This document shows, piece by piece, positions 49,136-60,731 of a DNA stretch of 64,000 nucleotides. The position numbers and the translations under genes are program-made. Source of the stretch: Nymphaea colorata (lineage: Eukaryota; Streptophyta; Magnoliopsida; Nymphaeales; Nymphaeaceae); the NCBI RefSeq assembly GCF_008831285.2, contig NC_045139.1, positions 16,412,354 through 16,476,353 of the forward strand, written 5' to 3'. The notes beneath the pieces are model-generated. The model was not told where the DNA came from and made no database searches. It was given only the letters and a program-made list of their open reading frames with translations. Position 1 is the first letter of the stretch. Each line of letters starts with the position of its first letter.

Positions 49136-50470
49136 TTCTCCAAAGGCAAAGGGAAACGTCATCGTATGATCCAGCATGAAAAGTCAAAACGAAGAACAAT
49201 GGCACGAATCTTGTCAGAGTGACGAAGGAAGAGAATGGTCTGTTTTCTTTTAATCATTTGAGAATCTGCCCGAAGATGTCTTCCTAAAACCACTCCCCAC
49301 GTTGTGTCTGTAGCAAGTTTTGGCTGTTAATATTATAATTGAATGCAATGTTTCAACCATGGAAAACGCTTACATTCTCTTCTCTGTAGGGGTTTAGGTT
49401 TTCTAGGGCAGGCGACTATAGAGAATAACCCAGAGGTAGGGACGTAGAGGCACTGTTGTTTGATTGCACCCAACATGGAAATGAAATGAAAGAAGCTACC
49501 AATAATTTTTCTGCAAGTTGCTTCCCTCTACAGAAAAGATAGCAACATTTGATTATTATATTCATCTGCTGAAAAAGTTTCAGACCCCATGCACCTTATC
49601 TTTTTGAAAAAGCTTACTGTCCAAGACCAACATCTTTCTTTTTCCGTAGCATCAAGGCTGGGATCAGAGATGAATCGTTTACAAAAGAACACAGCGAACC
49701 GGACGCCGAATCAGCTTAAACCAGTATTTCTAAACTAATTTTTACTCAAAAAATAGAAAAAAATACTTTTAAAGATCCGAGTCAAGCTGATCGACGACTA
49801 CCCAATTTCTAAAAGGTCTAGTATCGTTCCTTTTATGAAGAGGCCGATACGAATACGATACAGACCGATACACCCTATACTGACACTAGCATCCACGCAT
49901 CTGTCCTATGCAAAAAAATCTATTGAAAAAGCAAAAGCGACACAACCATATCAAATAAAATAGTTCGACATATGGAACTTATGCACAAAATGACTAGTGA
50001 AGATCACATCAAAGGCTTAAACTAAAGAAGCAAATCACCATTTTCCATGGAGAAGGATCATTGAAATTTGTTGTGTTTGGATGCAAATCAACTTTGTTTA
50101 TGAGATTATAAAAGTGCTTCCTCAGCATACACCCATCAAAGAAACAAGACAAGGAGAATAAGAACAAGAAAATGAGAGGGATCAGGCAATGTTGGGTGAG
50201 TGGAGACCCACCGTTTGAGTGGAGGACAAAACTTTCTCATTCCTACTATCTTCCAGGGTCTATGCTTGTTTTGGTGTCTTGAAATGCCGCCCCTAATGTG
50301 CTTAAACTTGCACACAGGCAGTTAAAGCCCCTGACAGTTGAACCGAAAATTACTAGCTTCTGACTCAAGCCATTGAGATAGGGGATGAAGCCAAGTCATG
50401 AAGGATATGTGACTTGGTGTTGGTGAGGAATGTTGGGTTCAACTATAGAGGTTGTTGGCTCCCTTTCATT

Positions 50471-50882
50471 TAGGGATGCTAACGGATCGGATTAAGATCA
50501 GATATTTCTTTAATCATAACTACTTTTTTGGATATTCACATATTCGGATTCGAATTCGAATAGAAAAAAAGTCATATTCGTATCAGAATCCAAAATCCGA
50601 TTTTTATATTTACATCCAAATCCAAATTTTGAAACAGATTTTGCCAAATTTCAACTTTAGTAGCATTAGATACATAATATTTGTCTAAAAATGAATCTGA
50701 TCCAAATCCGTATCCGAATCTAATCAGATATTTATGTATATCTGAATCCGATCAGATGTCATTTATTAAATCTGAATCCGATCCGATTTCTTAATCGGAT
50801 ATTGAATTTTTTTTTCATATCCGATTTTTTCGGATCAGTTCGGTCAGATATCCTATTCAAATTGGATATATTGACATCCCTA
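50471..50882 (+). mobile_element. hAT-type MITE, GATCCGAATC family, best-preserved copy
   Basis: 412 bp flanked by perfect 8-bp duplications CTTTCATT (50463-50470 and 50883-50890). The tips are TAGGGATG on the left and CATCCCTA on the right, an inverted repeat resembling the ends of Ac-type hAT transposons. The interior repeats GATTCGAAT, GAATCCGATC and ATATCCGAT-like words and has no coding capacity, so it needs a transposase in trans. Three more copies lie at about 14085, 18568 and 42067, all in the same orientation. The perfect duplication suggests this is the youngest. Confidence 0.9.
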
Positions 50883-51592
50883 CTTTCATTGAGGCTGGCT
50901 TTTTTGGAATAGGCCATCCCAATGGGTACATCTTCAAAATTATTAAGTACATTAGAAAATCAAGTCACATTTTTTTTGTGTTTGTTTGGGCCGAACTTGT
51001 CATAAACGTACTATTGTCACAATCCAATCGTGAGTAGGTGTTTGATTAACGTGAGACTTTAAAATTTAGATCTGATTTTGCATGGCTTATTGTGGTAGCA
51101 CAAGCTTCAAGCTAAAATTCATGATTTATGAACCCCTAGGTGAGGACTAAGATCCATGAAATACTCGTTTTATCTTTTGCATTGAACAAAAAGTCGAATC
51201 TAAGATCATAAGAGGGAGAGTCTGATCTCGAATTCATAAATCTCAAATTCCGAAAATTGCGAATCATAAGGGATTGAAAGCAATCTAAAGCCTGATGCCC
51301 AGTTCATTATTCCAAAAGATTTCAATGCATGCTCTAAAATTGATGTCCTTATCCTAAGGCTGTGGAGAAATGTTGTAGACCATGTTGGTATCCTAAGGAC
51401 ATCCAGTCCAACTCAAACAAGCACGCCCTTACTTCTACCTTATAAATTTTTTGTCACGAGGTTTAGAAACTTTAAAGCATGGCATGCCCCTCTCAAACAC
51501 GGGCCGAACTTGTCATAAACGTATGACCTGGGTGCAATCCTGGACATCAAACTTATCATAGAAAAAAATATCACTGGTATAATATTTATGAC

Positions 51593-51680
51593 ATGTTTGG
51601 ATGACACCAAAAATCATTGTAAAAACAGGCAAATTAGGAAGTCTATTTGAATTAGTTTTGATTTGGTGTCATCCAAACAT
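51593..51680. mobile_element. 88-bp foldback element
   Basis: The ends ATGTTTGGATGACACCAAA (51593-51611) and the exact inverse complement at 51662-51680 form a 19-bp perfect terminal inverted repeat around 50 bp of loop. The superfamily is not clear because no flanking duplication is certain. Related words (GTTTGGATGAC, GATGTCATC) appear in a decayed stretch near 30430-30580. Confidence 0.7.
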
Positions 51681-52041
51681 ATTTTTCCGAATAGTTTTCC
51701 CCTGAGAATAAAATCGTGAATCAGCTACAATGGCATACTTACTGGTATAAAAAAACGCGGAGAGGCGAAAATACATGGGGGCTGGTGTGGACTACTAACT
51801 CGAAAATTTATATGGAGTGCCTATAGAAGGAAACATTTGAAAAATAAAATAAAAATGTGAACAAGCATAACATTTTCTTCTTTTTATTGACTTTTCAGAA
51901 CACTGACAAAAATTTGGTGCATCCTTTTTTTCAACATGCCAAGTTTCCAAGATATCATATCAGTGCCAAGACATTTTCTACTAACAGTCCTATATAATTT
52001 TCTGGACTTAAAACTTTCTAGATTTTCTTAATACTAAAAGT

Positions 52042-52046
52042 GCGGG

Positions 52047-52089
<43 letters not shown>

Positions 52090-52114
52090 GCGTGTTCGAT
52101 CCACGCTCACCGCA
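52042..52114 (+). tRNA. tRNA-Phe (GAA)
   Basis: 73-nt cloverleaf without intron: acceptor GCGGGGA/TCACCGC, D arm GCTCAGTTGGGAGAGC, anticodon loop CTGAAGA presenting GAA, T arm GCGTGTTCGATCCACGC, discriminator A. The acceptor stem has a G.A mismatch at the fifth pair, in both copies here; as far as I recall this is the usual form of plant tRNA-Phe. A TTTT run follows about 7 nt downstream. Identical to 53097-53169. Confidence 0.97.
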
Positions 52115-53096
52115 TAAACTTATTTTGCCTTTCTAGGCTTTTTATCTCTATTTTGTGGTAGGACACCAAACAAAAAAGACTTTTGACGGATGAGGCTGTA
52201 AAGGTCGTTTGGGTAAATATATTTATTACAGGCCCAAAGATAATGAGGTACCATACAATGAAAATTGACAATATCTTAATAAACCCATTTGCAACTTTAC
52301 ATATGCGTCCTTAATTTGTACTATTGATGCAATTAGACTTCAAGGCAAAGTCTCTCTCTCTTTTATATATATTATATGAATGACAGAATAACTTTCGCTA
52401 TCTAGAGTTAAGCAGTCTTCTAACCAAAACAGTTCATTTGAAGTAGATAAATTATTATGAAAACAATAAAGAAAAAAAATGTGGAAGTAATATTAGACTA
52501 GAAAATACACATCACTTTTTTTTTTCTCACTGTTTTTCTCTTAACCATCAATCATATTGTGTCGTTGGGTGACTTTGAAAAACCAGAGTCTTTATATAGA
52601 TGTAACAAATGGTAAAATTAGAGTTGTATCGGGCTTAGATGTTTTAACATATCATATGGGATCAGTTTTCATGATACTCATCTACATCTAGTTTTTTTCA
52701 CTAAAAAAAAAACCATGCCACATACATAGTATGAATAGGAATAGACAAAAATTCAAAGCAAATATTTTATTGCCTTTGTCTTTACAATTTTGAATAATCT
52801 AAATTTGGGTCCACCGTAGATTGCATTATCAAATGGGATAACGTGTTGATTATATTCATCGAAATCCGAGCTATGTCATTGAAATATCATATTAAAATAC
52901 ATATTTCGAGCACATAAAACAAAATATATGGATATGAAAAGACAAAACCTAGTAAATGTTTTATTGCTTTGGCATCCCAACATTTTGTAATGTTCACTGT
53001 GGCGATTAAAAAATTTGGCGTTGTCATGGCGATGAATGGAAACCTTAGTTTGGTAAATTTGAACACATAAATTAACCGTTTAAGGGATGCCAACCG
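52115..53096. other. Spacer between tRNA-Phe genes
   Basis: About 1 kb of AT-rich DNA without a gene. It includes a member of the TA-bounded MITE family and short T and A runs. Confidence 0.6.
52430..52600. mobile_element. TA-bounded MITE family, single copy
   Basis: Shares the AAAAAAATGTGGAAGTAATATT..CATCAC core, a T-run, TTTTTCTCTTAACCATC and the right end GGGTGACTTTGAAAAACCAG followed by AGTCTTTATATAGA with the elements at 17038-17480 and 48950-49135. A short TATATATAT stretch near 52365 may mark the left border. The limits are approximate. Confidence 0.45.
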
Positions 53097-53101
53097 GCGG
53101 G

Positions 53102-53144
<43 letters not shown>

Positions 53145-53169
53145 GCGTGTTCGATCCACGCTCACCGCA
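53097..53169 (+). tRNA. tRNA-Phe (GAA), second copy
   Basis: All 73 nt are identical to the gene at 52042-52114, on the same strand 1,055 bp away. A CAA motif precedes it and CTTTTT follows about 12 nt downstream. The flanks differ from the first copy. The probable leader exon of the BOLA1 gene starts within roughly 50-100 bp downstream. Confidence 0.97.
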
Positions 53170-53199
53170 ACCGCAAGTAATTCTTTTTCGTTTCATTTT

Positions 53200-53280
53200 T
53201 ATTTTCGTTCTCCCTCTTTCCCTCGCCCTAGGGCTTCGGCTCAAGTGCTCAACTCGTTTCGGCAACCGATCAGCTTCCTG
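53200..53280 (+). other. Probable 5'UTR exon of BOLA1
   Basis: CT-rich sequence (CTCCCTCTTTCCCTCGCCCT) leads to CAGCTTCCT followed by GTAAGC at 53281, a strong splice donor. The BOLA1 coding exon begins after an acceptor at 56160 (ATGCTGTGCAG) with no other 5' source nearby. The exon has no useful ATG, so it would be untranslated. The join across a 2.9-kb intron and the left limit are inference. Confidence 0.4.
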
Positions 53281-56160
53281 TAAGCTCCACGAAAGCTTAA
53301 TGTATGGCGGTTTTTCCCACTCTTTCTCATATTCGCGTGTGCTCCTGTCATTTATTTCGTTGTTTTCTCATATTTCTGGACCTTCTGCATCCTCACGGAA
53401 AATCACGAATTTCATGAACGTACCTTCAATGAGAAGCTCTCAATTTTTTCGATTTCTCTATTTTTGCTTGCTTTGGTATCTATCATCCTTACATGGCCTG
53501 TTCCCTTTGTTGTTGAATGTTATGCCTTTCATTGTTGTTTCAGTGGAGGAATTGGTTCAGAATCTTCGGATGTGCTTGTTGCTTCCTTCAATATCTTACC
53601 TCTCTTTCCTGGAAATGTCTCGGCTAGCAAAACCTCGAGAGCAATTAGAGAATGTTGTCTTCCCAAACGAAATGCTTTATGAGTAGAAAATTTTAATATT
53701 TGTGCAGTGGAAATTATGACAGGTGTGAAGAAGGGTTCTGCCATACTAATATTGCCATAAAAGCAATGAATTCTTTTAAAATAAAACGTCATATACGATT
53801 TGCAGTATCGAATTAGAATGCACTTCTCCCTTAGCCGCTTGTTCTCTGTTTTTATTTTTTTCCTTTTAACGCATGAAATTTAGCATCTGCTACTGGTTCT
53901 TGAGTCCCCATTCAGCGAAAAGCATCCAGTGTGTTAAGTCTTGATAACTTGGTTGGATAGGAATCAGGATATTACCATGTTCCATGTGATTTCTCAACGT
54001 TGAAACATATAGCTGCTAGCTGCATGTCGGTCCGATGTTAGTGAAATAATGTATATTATAATCATTTGATCGTCGTGAAAATTTATTTTAAGTTTTGATC
54101 TTCCTTGGGATGTGGGCCATTTTTCAATAATCTGCATACAGTGTAATCTGTAAACCTAATTACAGATATCTCCCATTCAACGCGGGAACTAATTCCTTGC
54201 TATTGGCTTTGATAGTTCTGGTGAACTGATGGTGTTTGCAAGCAGAGAGTACATGCTTACCTTGTTTCTATGCTATTTGAGCCAAGATCTAAAGTAGCAT
54301 ATGATTATGGGTTTCTGGAAATGTAGTTTGATGGAGTTTAATGCAGGAGTCGTCCGTAGTCATCATCTAATTACTGATAATGACAAGGTCACCGATCCAC
54401 TATTTACAGATTTGTGGGCCTCCATGGGTCAAGGGCACCTTACGACTTGGCTACTTGTCATTATTATTTTGGAGAGGGCTCGTGATTTTACCGACATAAA
54501 TATTCAAAATGTTAAGATTACAAAAAATACCAAATACTTTTCTTTTCCATTACATTACAGTTGGATTGTTCGTGATTTTCACTACCTTGTTCGTCCCTGA
54601 TGTTTCCTTGATATAATTCTAGAAAATTGACAAACATTTCCCTCCGCTGAGCAATTTCTGATATTGAAATTTGTTATCTAAAGACTCATCGTAGGTGGTA
54701 CAAAGTGATCTAGATGTTATTCGGATAGGTGGGCACCCCGTTGCATTTGTGTAAAGTAAAAAGTGGAACTAAAGGGTTATAGCTACAGGAAAAGTTAAGG
54801 CACATTGCTTTTTCTGATAGTCACTCCCTGGTCCCTTCAAAGTTTTCACTTGTTACCTGTCCAGATTTGAATACAAGACCTTGATCATTTTCACAGTCCT
54901 TCGAAGTCTTTAGTACATTGATATATTTGTTTTCAGATACACGGTCAGGACCGTCAGGTTGGTCTACAATGCTGTCCTGATTTTTTTTTTTTTTCAGGTC
55001 GAGGTGTTTCATACAAATGGACTTCTGCATAATGAATTATAACGGAATTGTGTCTGTGTTATGAGTACTAGCTTAAGTAATTGGTTACTGTAGCCTCTGA
55101 TTGGTTGTAAGTTGTGACCCATGCTGAAGTAGCTATTTGATGATGAAAAGCGAGAAGTATCATGCTATCATACTAATGATTCTAAAATGTCTAGATAACT
55201 GTCAGGCAATATGCGGTGCATAAGCATCCTTGTTTGCCTTCTTGATATGTGAATGCAATAAGGTTTTATTTCTGTACAACTCATTATGGTTTGCTTTTAT
55301 GTACTATTCTCTTTGTAACTTGCGGTTACATCTTGCAAATGGCATTCAGATGATTAATTACTGTGAAGTTTTTGATGAGGTTTCTGGTTTTCTTATGGCA
55401 TGATCACTGTGATTAACCATCTGAATTTAATCATGGAAGTAGTTATCTACAGCCTGGTATACATGGCAGTGTCACTAATTTGGGTTGCTACTTGGTAATT
55501 CTTGCTGATTGTAGTGATTATAACAGTTAATAGTTTTTTCAATCACAGTCATCGACGAGTAGCAGCTTACTGACATAGAAGATCATGGGTGTCTTTTTTG
55601 AAAATCTCTTCATGCACTAGCATTGTCCAGCTAATTCACATTTATGTTGGTTTTCCATGCATGATTGAGAGGAAGAATCTCAGTACTTATCCCAACCAAA
55701 ACTAGTCTCGAAGAATAGGATTTAAGACTTGTTCTCCTCTTGCTCCACTTTCTCTGCTGAAACTGAAAGGTAATGCTGAAAACGTTGCTTGATCTAATTC
55801 ACTTTTAATAGGAGTGGTCATTTAATTTTCTCTGTTGGTTTGACATAAATACTTGATAGCATCTGAAAGTGTTCTTGCTTCTTTATTTCTGAAAGTTATG
55901 GTCCTCGTGAGCTTTCACATGAAATCATTCTGATAAATTATGATATTCATGCTTGTAAATATAGATTGTTGCTACCAACAGGAATTATACCAGTTTTAAA
56001 TTCCCAAGTGGGCAACCTCCTATGCAATTCTTGCTTGTGGAAAATAAATGATAGTTGAAATCTCCACAGAATTTCCAATATTGAGGAGGAACAATCAGAG
56101 GAAAATAGTCTTTGGTTTGCTTGAAGACCAGATTATCATGTTCATTATAATGCTGTGCAG
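53281..56160 (+). other. Probable 5'UTR intron of BOLA1
   Basis: No gene is seen inside. Open frames are short and without family resemblance, and no transposon ends were recognised. The stretch is bounded by the donor GTAAGC at 53281 and the acceptor GTGCAG at 56155-56160. Confidence 0.4.
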
Positions 56161-56204
56161 GATTGCGATATTGTGTTAATATAGCTTGTCAAAGAACATT
56201 GTGG

Positions 56205-56516
56205 ATGATGAGTTCACGTGGAGCTAGTGCAATGCTATCAAGAGCCAGCAGAATCAAGCAGAAGCTGCAATCTGCACTGGAAGCAACTGCCCTGGACATA
56301 GAGGATGTCTCATATAAACATGCTGGTCATGCTGCTGTCAAGAGTGACGCAACTGAGACACACTTCAATGTCAAGATTGTTTCTCAAAAGTTTGAAGGAC
56401 AGAACCTTGTGAAGCGCCACAGGATGGTGTACGACTTGTTGGCTGAGGAGCTGCAATCTGGATTGCACGCTCTATCTATTGTGGCAAAAACGCCACAGGA
56501 GGTTGCTGGGCGTTGA
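56205..56516 (+). CDS. BolA-family protein, BOLA1 type
   Basis: 103-aa BolA domain protein. Plant BOLA1 works with monothiol glutaredoxins and iron-sulfur clusters in organelles. It shows IEDVSYKHAGHAA (about 32-44), THFNVKIVSQKFEGQNLVKR and RHRMVYDLLAEELQSGLHAL, including the invariant histidine in RHR (H72) used for cluster or glutaredoxin binding. The HAGH loop and LHALSIVAKTP end match BOLA1 rather than BOLA2 or BOLA4. The coding part lies in one exon after the acceptor at 56160. ATGs at 56205 and 56208 are the first available; the frame is open back to 56161, so a longer N-terminus made by an unseen upstream exon remains possible. The visible N-terminus (MMSSRGASAMLSRAS) is short for a transit peptide. 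Confidence 0.92.
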   Translation: MMSSRGASAMLSRASRIKQKLQSALEATALDIEDVSYKHAGHAAVKSDATETHFNVKIVSQKFEGQNLVKRHRMVYDLLAEELQSGLHALSIVAKTPQEVAGR

Positions 56517-57331
56517 AAAAAGAATCTATCCTTTCAACATCTTTAATCTGACCAAGAGGGAAGTAAGGAACAAAGAACATGTCAATTTTTAAGTAGAACA
56601 GATTTTCATTTCAAGCAAGGAGCTTTGAGTGATGTTATCTGCATGCAGTATCTTGTCACTTTTACATAAAGCTTCTTTCTTTGAACTCTGAACAAATAAT
56701 AAATCTTTTTCTTCAGTATTGTTCATTTAGTTTCTTCTCTTCAAGTAAAACTTGTATTACGGGGATCCCTCTGTAATCTAGGATAGTCATTCAATAAGGC
56801 TTAATTGTATTTGTAATAAGGGGTTGGTGGTCTCCTGTGTTTAGCTCTCTTGCAAACAAGAACTTTGATAGTACAAGGGGCCATACTTTTTTTGTAGGGG
56901 AGTCGGCCGCTCTTTTCTCCATTGCTGTCATTATAGTTAGAAGGAGCAAAGATTGCTCGCGGTCTCCTCCCCTTAGCGGCTAGCTAAGGGCTACCGCATT
57001 CACATGTTCTCTTGTGGCGTGCCACCTGTTGACAACTCGAAACTGAACCCTCCTTAGGCAAGGTGAAAACTTGTTGGGTATTTCACTAATCCAGATTATG
57101 CATCTACAACTTTTGCTTCTGTGAAATGCAGCAGTCATTAGAATTGAAATTCAATATGGCCGTCCTCCTCAATAAGGCAGGAACAAACTTATTGTGCATA
57201 CTTTCATTCATGCACCTGTAAGTTTCGATTAAAGAGAGGGAGTCATGAGAACTGAAATATGACTACCCATGTCATCGTCTTTTTCTACCTGAGGCTTCTC
57301 TAGTGGCGAAAGGAAAGCAGGAAGGTAGTGA
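56517..57331. other. BOLA1 3' flank
   Basis: Expected 3'UTR of BOLA1, with AATAA motifs near 56695 and 56795, then unclassified DNA up to the tRNA-Thr gene. No gene seen. Confidence 0.5.
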
Positions 57332-57403
57332 TGCGTCCATGCAGGATCGAACTACAGACCTTCAGTTTACAAGACTGACGCTCTACCACTGAGCTATGGA
57401 GGC
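57332..57403 (-). tRNA. tRNA-Thr (UGU), one acceptor mismatch
   Basis: 72-nt cloverleaf without intron on the minus strand: GCCTCCA acceptor, D arm GCTCAGTGGTAGAGC, anticodon arm CAGTCTTGTAAACTG presenting TGT, T arm with GTTCGATCC. The 3' acceptor strand reads TGGACGC rather than TGGAGGC, so the third pair is C.C. Downstream on the transcribed strand there is no strong T-run close by. It may be a weakly functional copy or a decaying one. Confidence 0.85.
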
Positions 57404-57460
57404 TTTATAGTTTTTAAACGGCCCTCCAGCTTACAAAGGATTTCACACGTTTTCACTCGG

Positions 57461-57544
57461 GTGGGTTTAGATATAAGGTCCAATCAACCCGGATTCCGTA
57501 TTCCCCGTCTGGTTCCTGGTGGGTTTGGATCTACGGTCCAATCA
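57461..57544 (+). promoter_or_regulatory. Duplicated 26-bp block in PFD5 promoter
   Basis: GTGGGTTTAGATATAAGGTC plus CAATCA (57461-57486) is repeated as GTGGGTTTGGATCTACGGTC plus CAATCA (57519-57544), 22 of 26 bases alike, 154 and 96 bp before the start codon. Each ends in a CCAAT motif, so paired NF-Y-type sites are possible. Confidence 0.45.
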
Positions 57545-57614
57545 CACCAGGCATTTTCCCTCTCTCTCGATCACACTCGCAGTCTGAGCGGAAAGGGGAG
57601 TCGTCGTCGAATCA

Positions 57615-60600
57615 ATGTCGTCATCGTCGTCGTGGAAGGAGAAGGCGATGGCCGTCCCTAACCTGCAATCTCTAACCCTAGACCAGCTCAAGATGGTCAA
57701 GGAGCAGGCGGACGTCGAGCTTTCCCTCCTCCAAGACTCCCTCACCAACATCAGAACCGCTGCCTCCCGTCTCGAGTCTGCCGCCAACGCCCTCCGGGAT
57801 CTCTCGCTTCACCCTCCTGGTGAGGATTACCCCATCACCATTTTCGTTTAAATGGCCTTTTTACTTTTTGACTTCGGATCTCCGGCTTCTCGATTATGTA
57901 TTGTTCCGGCAATGATCCCGGCCTCCCAATGTTGATTCTCAGGGAAGAAGCTGCTGGTTCCTCTCACGGCGTCTCTGTACGTTCCGGGAACGCTTGACGA
58001 TGCTGATAGAGTCCTTGTCGATGTCGGTACTGGATACTTCATCGAGGTCTCTCTTTGTTCTTCCGCTTCTTATCGATTTCTCTTTTCTTATGATTTTCGG
58101 AGTTTACGGCTTTTGTTTTACTTGCTTCATTTACTTCTTAATCTTTCTCAGAATATGCGTTTTCTTCATGTTCCTTGGGATCTCCTCATTGTATACCTTC
58201 GCTGTTTTCATGGTGCACGTGGTCTTTTGTATTTCTCACTACGCCAAACCCCCAATCCGTCAGCCTTGTGTGTCAATCGCTTCCCTTATTCTTCTTTAAT
58301 TGGTCACGTTGACTGTGTTTCTGGTATCTGAAAAATGGAACATTGTTTTGGTTTAGTTTCCTTAAAGCTATCCGTTCAGAAGTTTTATCAGGATATGGAT
58401 AGCAGTATGCCGCATGATTTTAGAAGTGCAGGAATCTACATGTGAAAATTGGCGAGTGGCGACAGCTTTAAAGTACTGATTGTTGGTTACTGAACGAGGA
58501 ATCCATGGAAGGGATTTTGGTTTGTCATGGCCTCCTACTGAAGACTCTAAATACTTGCTTAGATGTTTTAGTATCATTGCTCATCTTGCATTCCACAATA
58601 TACAAGGGTGACTGAGTTATCAAATTTTCCACCATCTAAGTGGGAAACCCTTCAAAAACTGGTGAATGCTTGAAGGAGAAGTTCACATGCATAATGATAT
58701 AGAAGTGAGTATATCCAATATCCATGAATTCCATCGTCTTCTAGGGCTGAATCAAGAGAACTTATGGGAAGTCACAAAAAAGCTTCAACATGTACATCTG
58801 TGCAATACTGGTCTCACACTCTAAGTCACAGAGCCAGTAATGCTAAGGTGGTCTTTTACTTTTGTTAACAAATTTAGCAGCTTCTTTACAGGGCAAAAAA
58901 CAAAAAAGAAATAAATAAATCGGATTAGCAGGGTCCATATGCAAGTACCTTTCATTATTTGGAAAACGAGCTGACATGGTTCTGGATTGTCCATCTTTTG
59001 GATATCTATATTAACCCCACTTCTTGGTTCAAAATGGTGAATGTTCAGTGTTGGTTGCATGTTAAGTTTGATGACGTTTGACAAAATTGTTTTGTATTCT
59101 CCTAGTTTTCTTTGCTTCTTTCTCTGGAGGCTGGTGCCATATGATTGATGTAGTAAGTATATGTTTGATTTGGTTAGAAAACAATGGCTGAGGGGAAAGA
59201 TTATTGCGATCGCAAGATCAACATGCTGCGGGTTAACTATGATGAACTAGTTGAGGTATGCGCTTTGCAAGCTTTAAGTGCTTAATTCATTTCAAATTTT
59301 ATGACATTGTGGTTTTTATGGAAGTGATCCATGCAGCAAAATTCTTCTGCAGAAGTGTTTCTTTTCTTGAGCAAAAAACTGGTTCAAAAACCTTCAATCT
59401 TGCCATACCTTAGTGCTACATTGACCATATCTTCTTATTCTAAATGTTCTTTTCCTCTGTACGTTCAGATAAGAAGTGTACATTTTAAGAAATAGTGGGA
59501 GCTAATAGCGAAGGCCATTTTTAGTTTCTGTAGAAATATCTTTTCTACTTCTGTTTGTTTCCTGTGTTGCATTATAAATCATCTATTGATACTTTCATTT
59601 GATTCCCTTTTTACACATGAGGCTCTCTTCCTTCCTTGAGCAAATAAAAAGAAGAAGATCTCCATCCATTTGTTGCGTTTGTTTGGTGATTAACATTTTT
59701 ATGGTCCGGCCTAGTGCATTTCATGTTTTCTGGTTTTATTGGGCTACTTTCTTTCCCTGATTTATAATACTGGTGCAAGCCTTGCACCAAGCACCAAGCA
59801 CCAATCCAGTTTTATATACTTTTCCTGTTTGGAATTAAGCTATTGAATCCTGCCTCGTTTTTTGAGTTGGCCAATTCAAGCTTAATTCCCAGTTTCTGCT
59901 GGAGGTGATCCAGGGTAGATGTAGCCGGTCCTGTTTCATCCCTAGTGATGCCCGGCTTTTTTCAGTTTCCAGATTTAATTTACCAATGGTTACAAACTGG
60001 CTGTGTGTAACTGTGAACAAGAAGCATAACATTTTCCTTGTATTGCAAAAGAAAGAGTTGTATGTCTTTCTTAATTTGACAAATGAATGGATTATCCCAC
60101 AATTTGGGATCATCATTCCATGTTCCCTGCTTTAGGTAAGATTACAAATGTTATTTCTTAGATGCAACAAACTAATACTCGACATAATCACAATACCTTT
60201 CCTGGAACTATGACATGGTGTTTTTGGAGCGTACGTTCTAAGGGCTCTATGTTCTTACCAAATGCCTTTAAGGGTGCCAAACCGATGTGCCAATGTTGAG
60301 TGCATAGAATAGTCCGAATCCAAGTGCTATTTTCTGCTTATGGTGGCCTTTTTACACGATGTGGTGAAGTTTCAGAACTCCTAGTGCGACCATATGAACA
60401 GAATTTATCTACTTCAATCTGATATCTGTGACTCATATTAAGACATATAGCATGTTTTCTTCATAGATATGATTGAAGATTTGTACAATAGATAATTTTT
60501 GTATCTAGTCTTTTTTTTTGGGGGGGGGTGAGGTGTGTGGAGGAAAGGTGGTCATCTTAGTGGTCAGGAACGGAGCCTGGATTTTTTCTCGGAGCCTGGA

Positions 60601-60697
60601 TTTTTTCTCTTGGGGGCACTATATCTTTCAGAGCTTTTAGCTGTCAAATTACAATTTTTTAAAATGTTAACCAGTAAAGTTTTATTTTTACAATCTC

Positions 60698-60731
<34 letters not shown>

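Larger units (their letters stand above)
44914..52041. other. Gene-free stretch after TCP7
   Basis: About 7 kb without a supportable gene. The first 400-500 bp should be TCP7 3'UTR. The longest open frame (near 47497-48072) has no family resemblance and no ATG at its start. Several small elements and one tandem duplication are listed separately. Poly-T runs are frequent near 46170-46200 and 48208-48235. Confidence 0.55.

Noticed and set aside
53147-53686. 179-codon open frame overlapping the second tRNA-Phe
   Set aside because: It begins inside the tRNA at GTG, shows no family features and runs through the likely BOLA1 leader donor; treated as chance.
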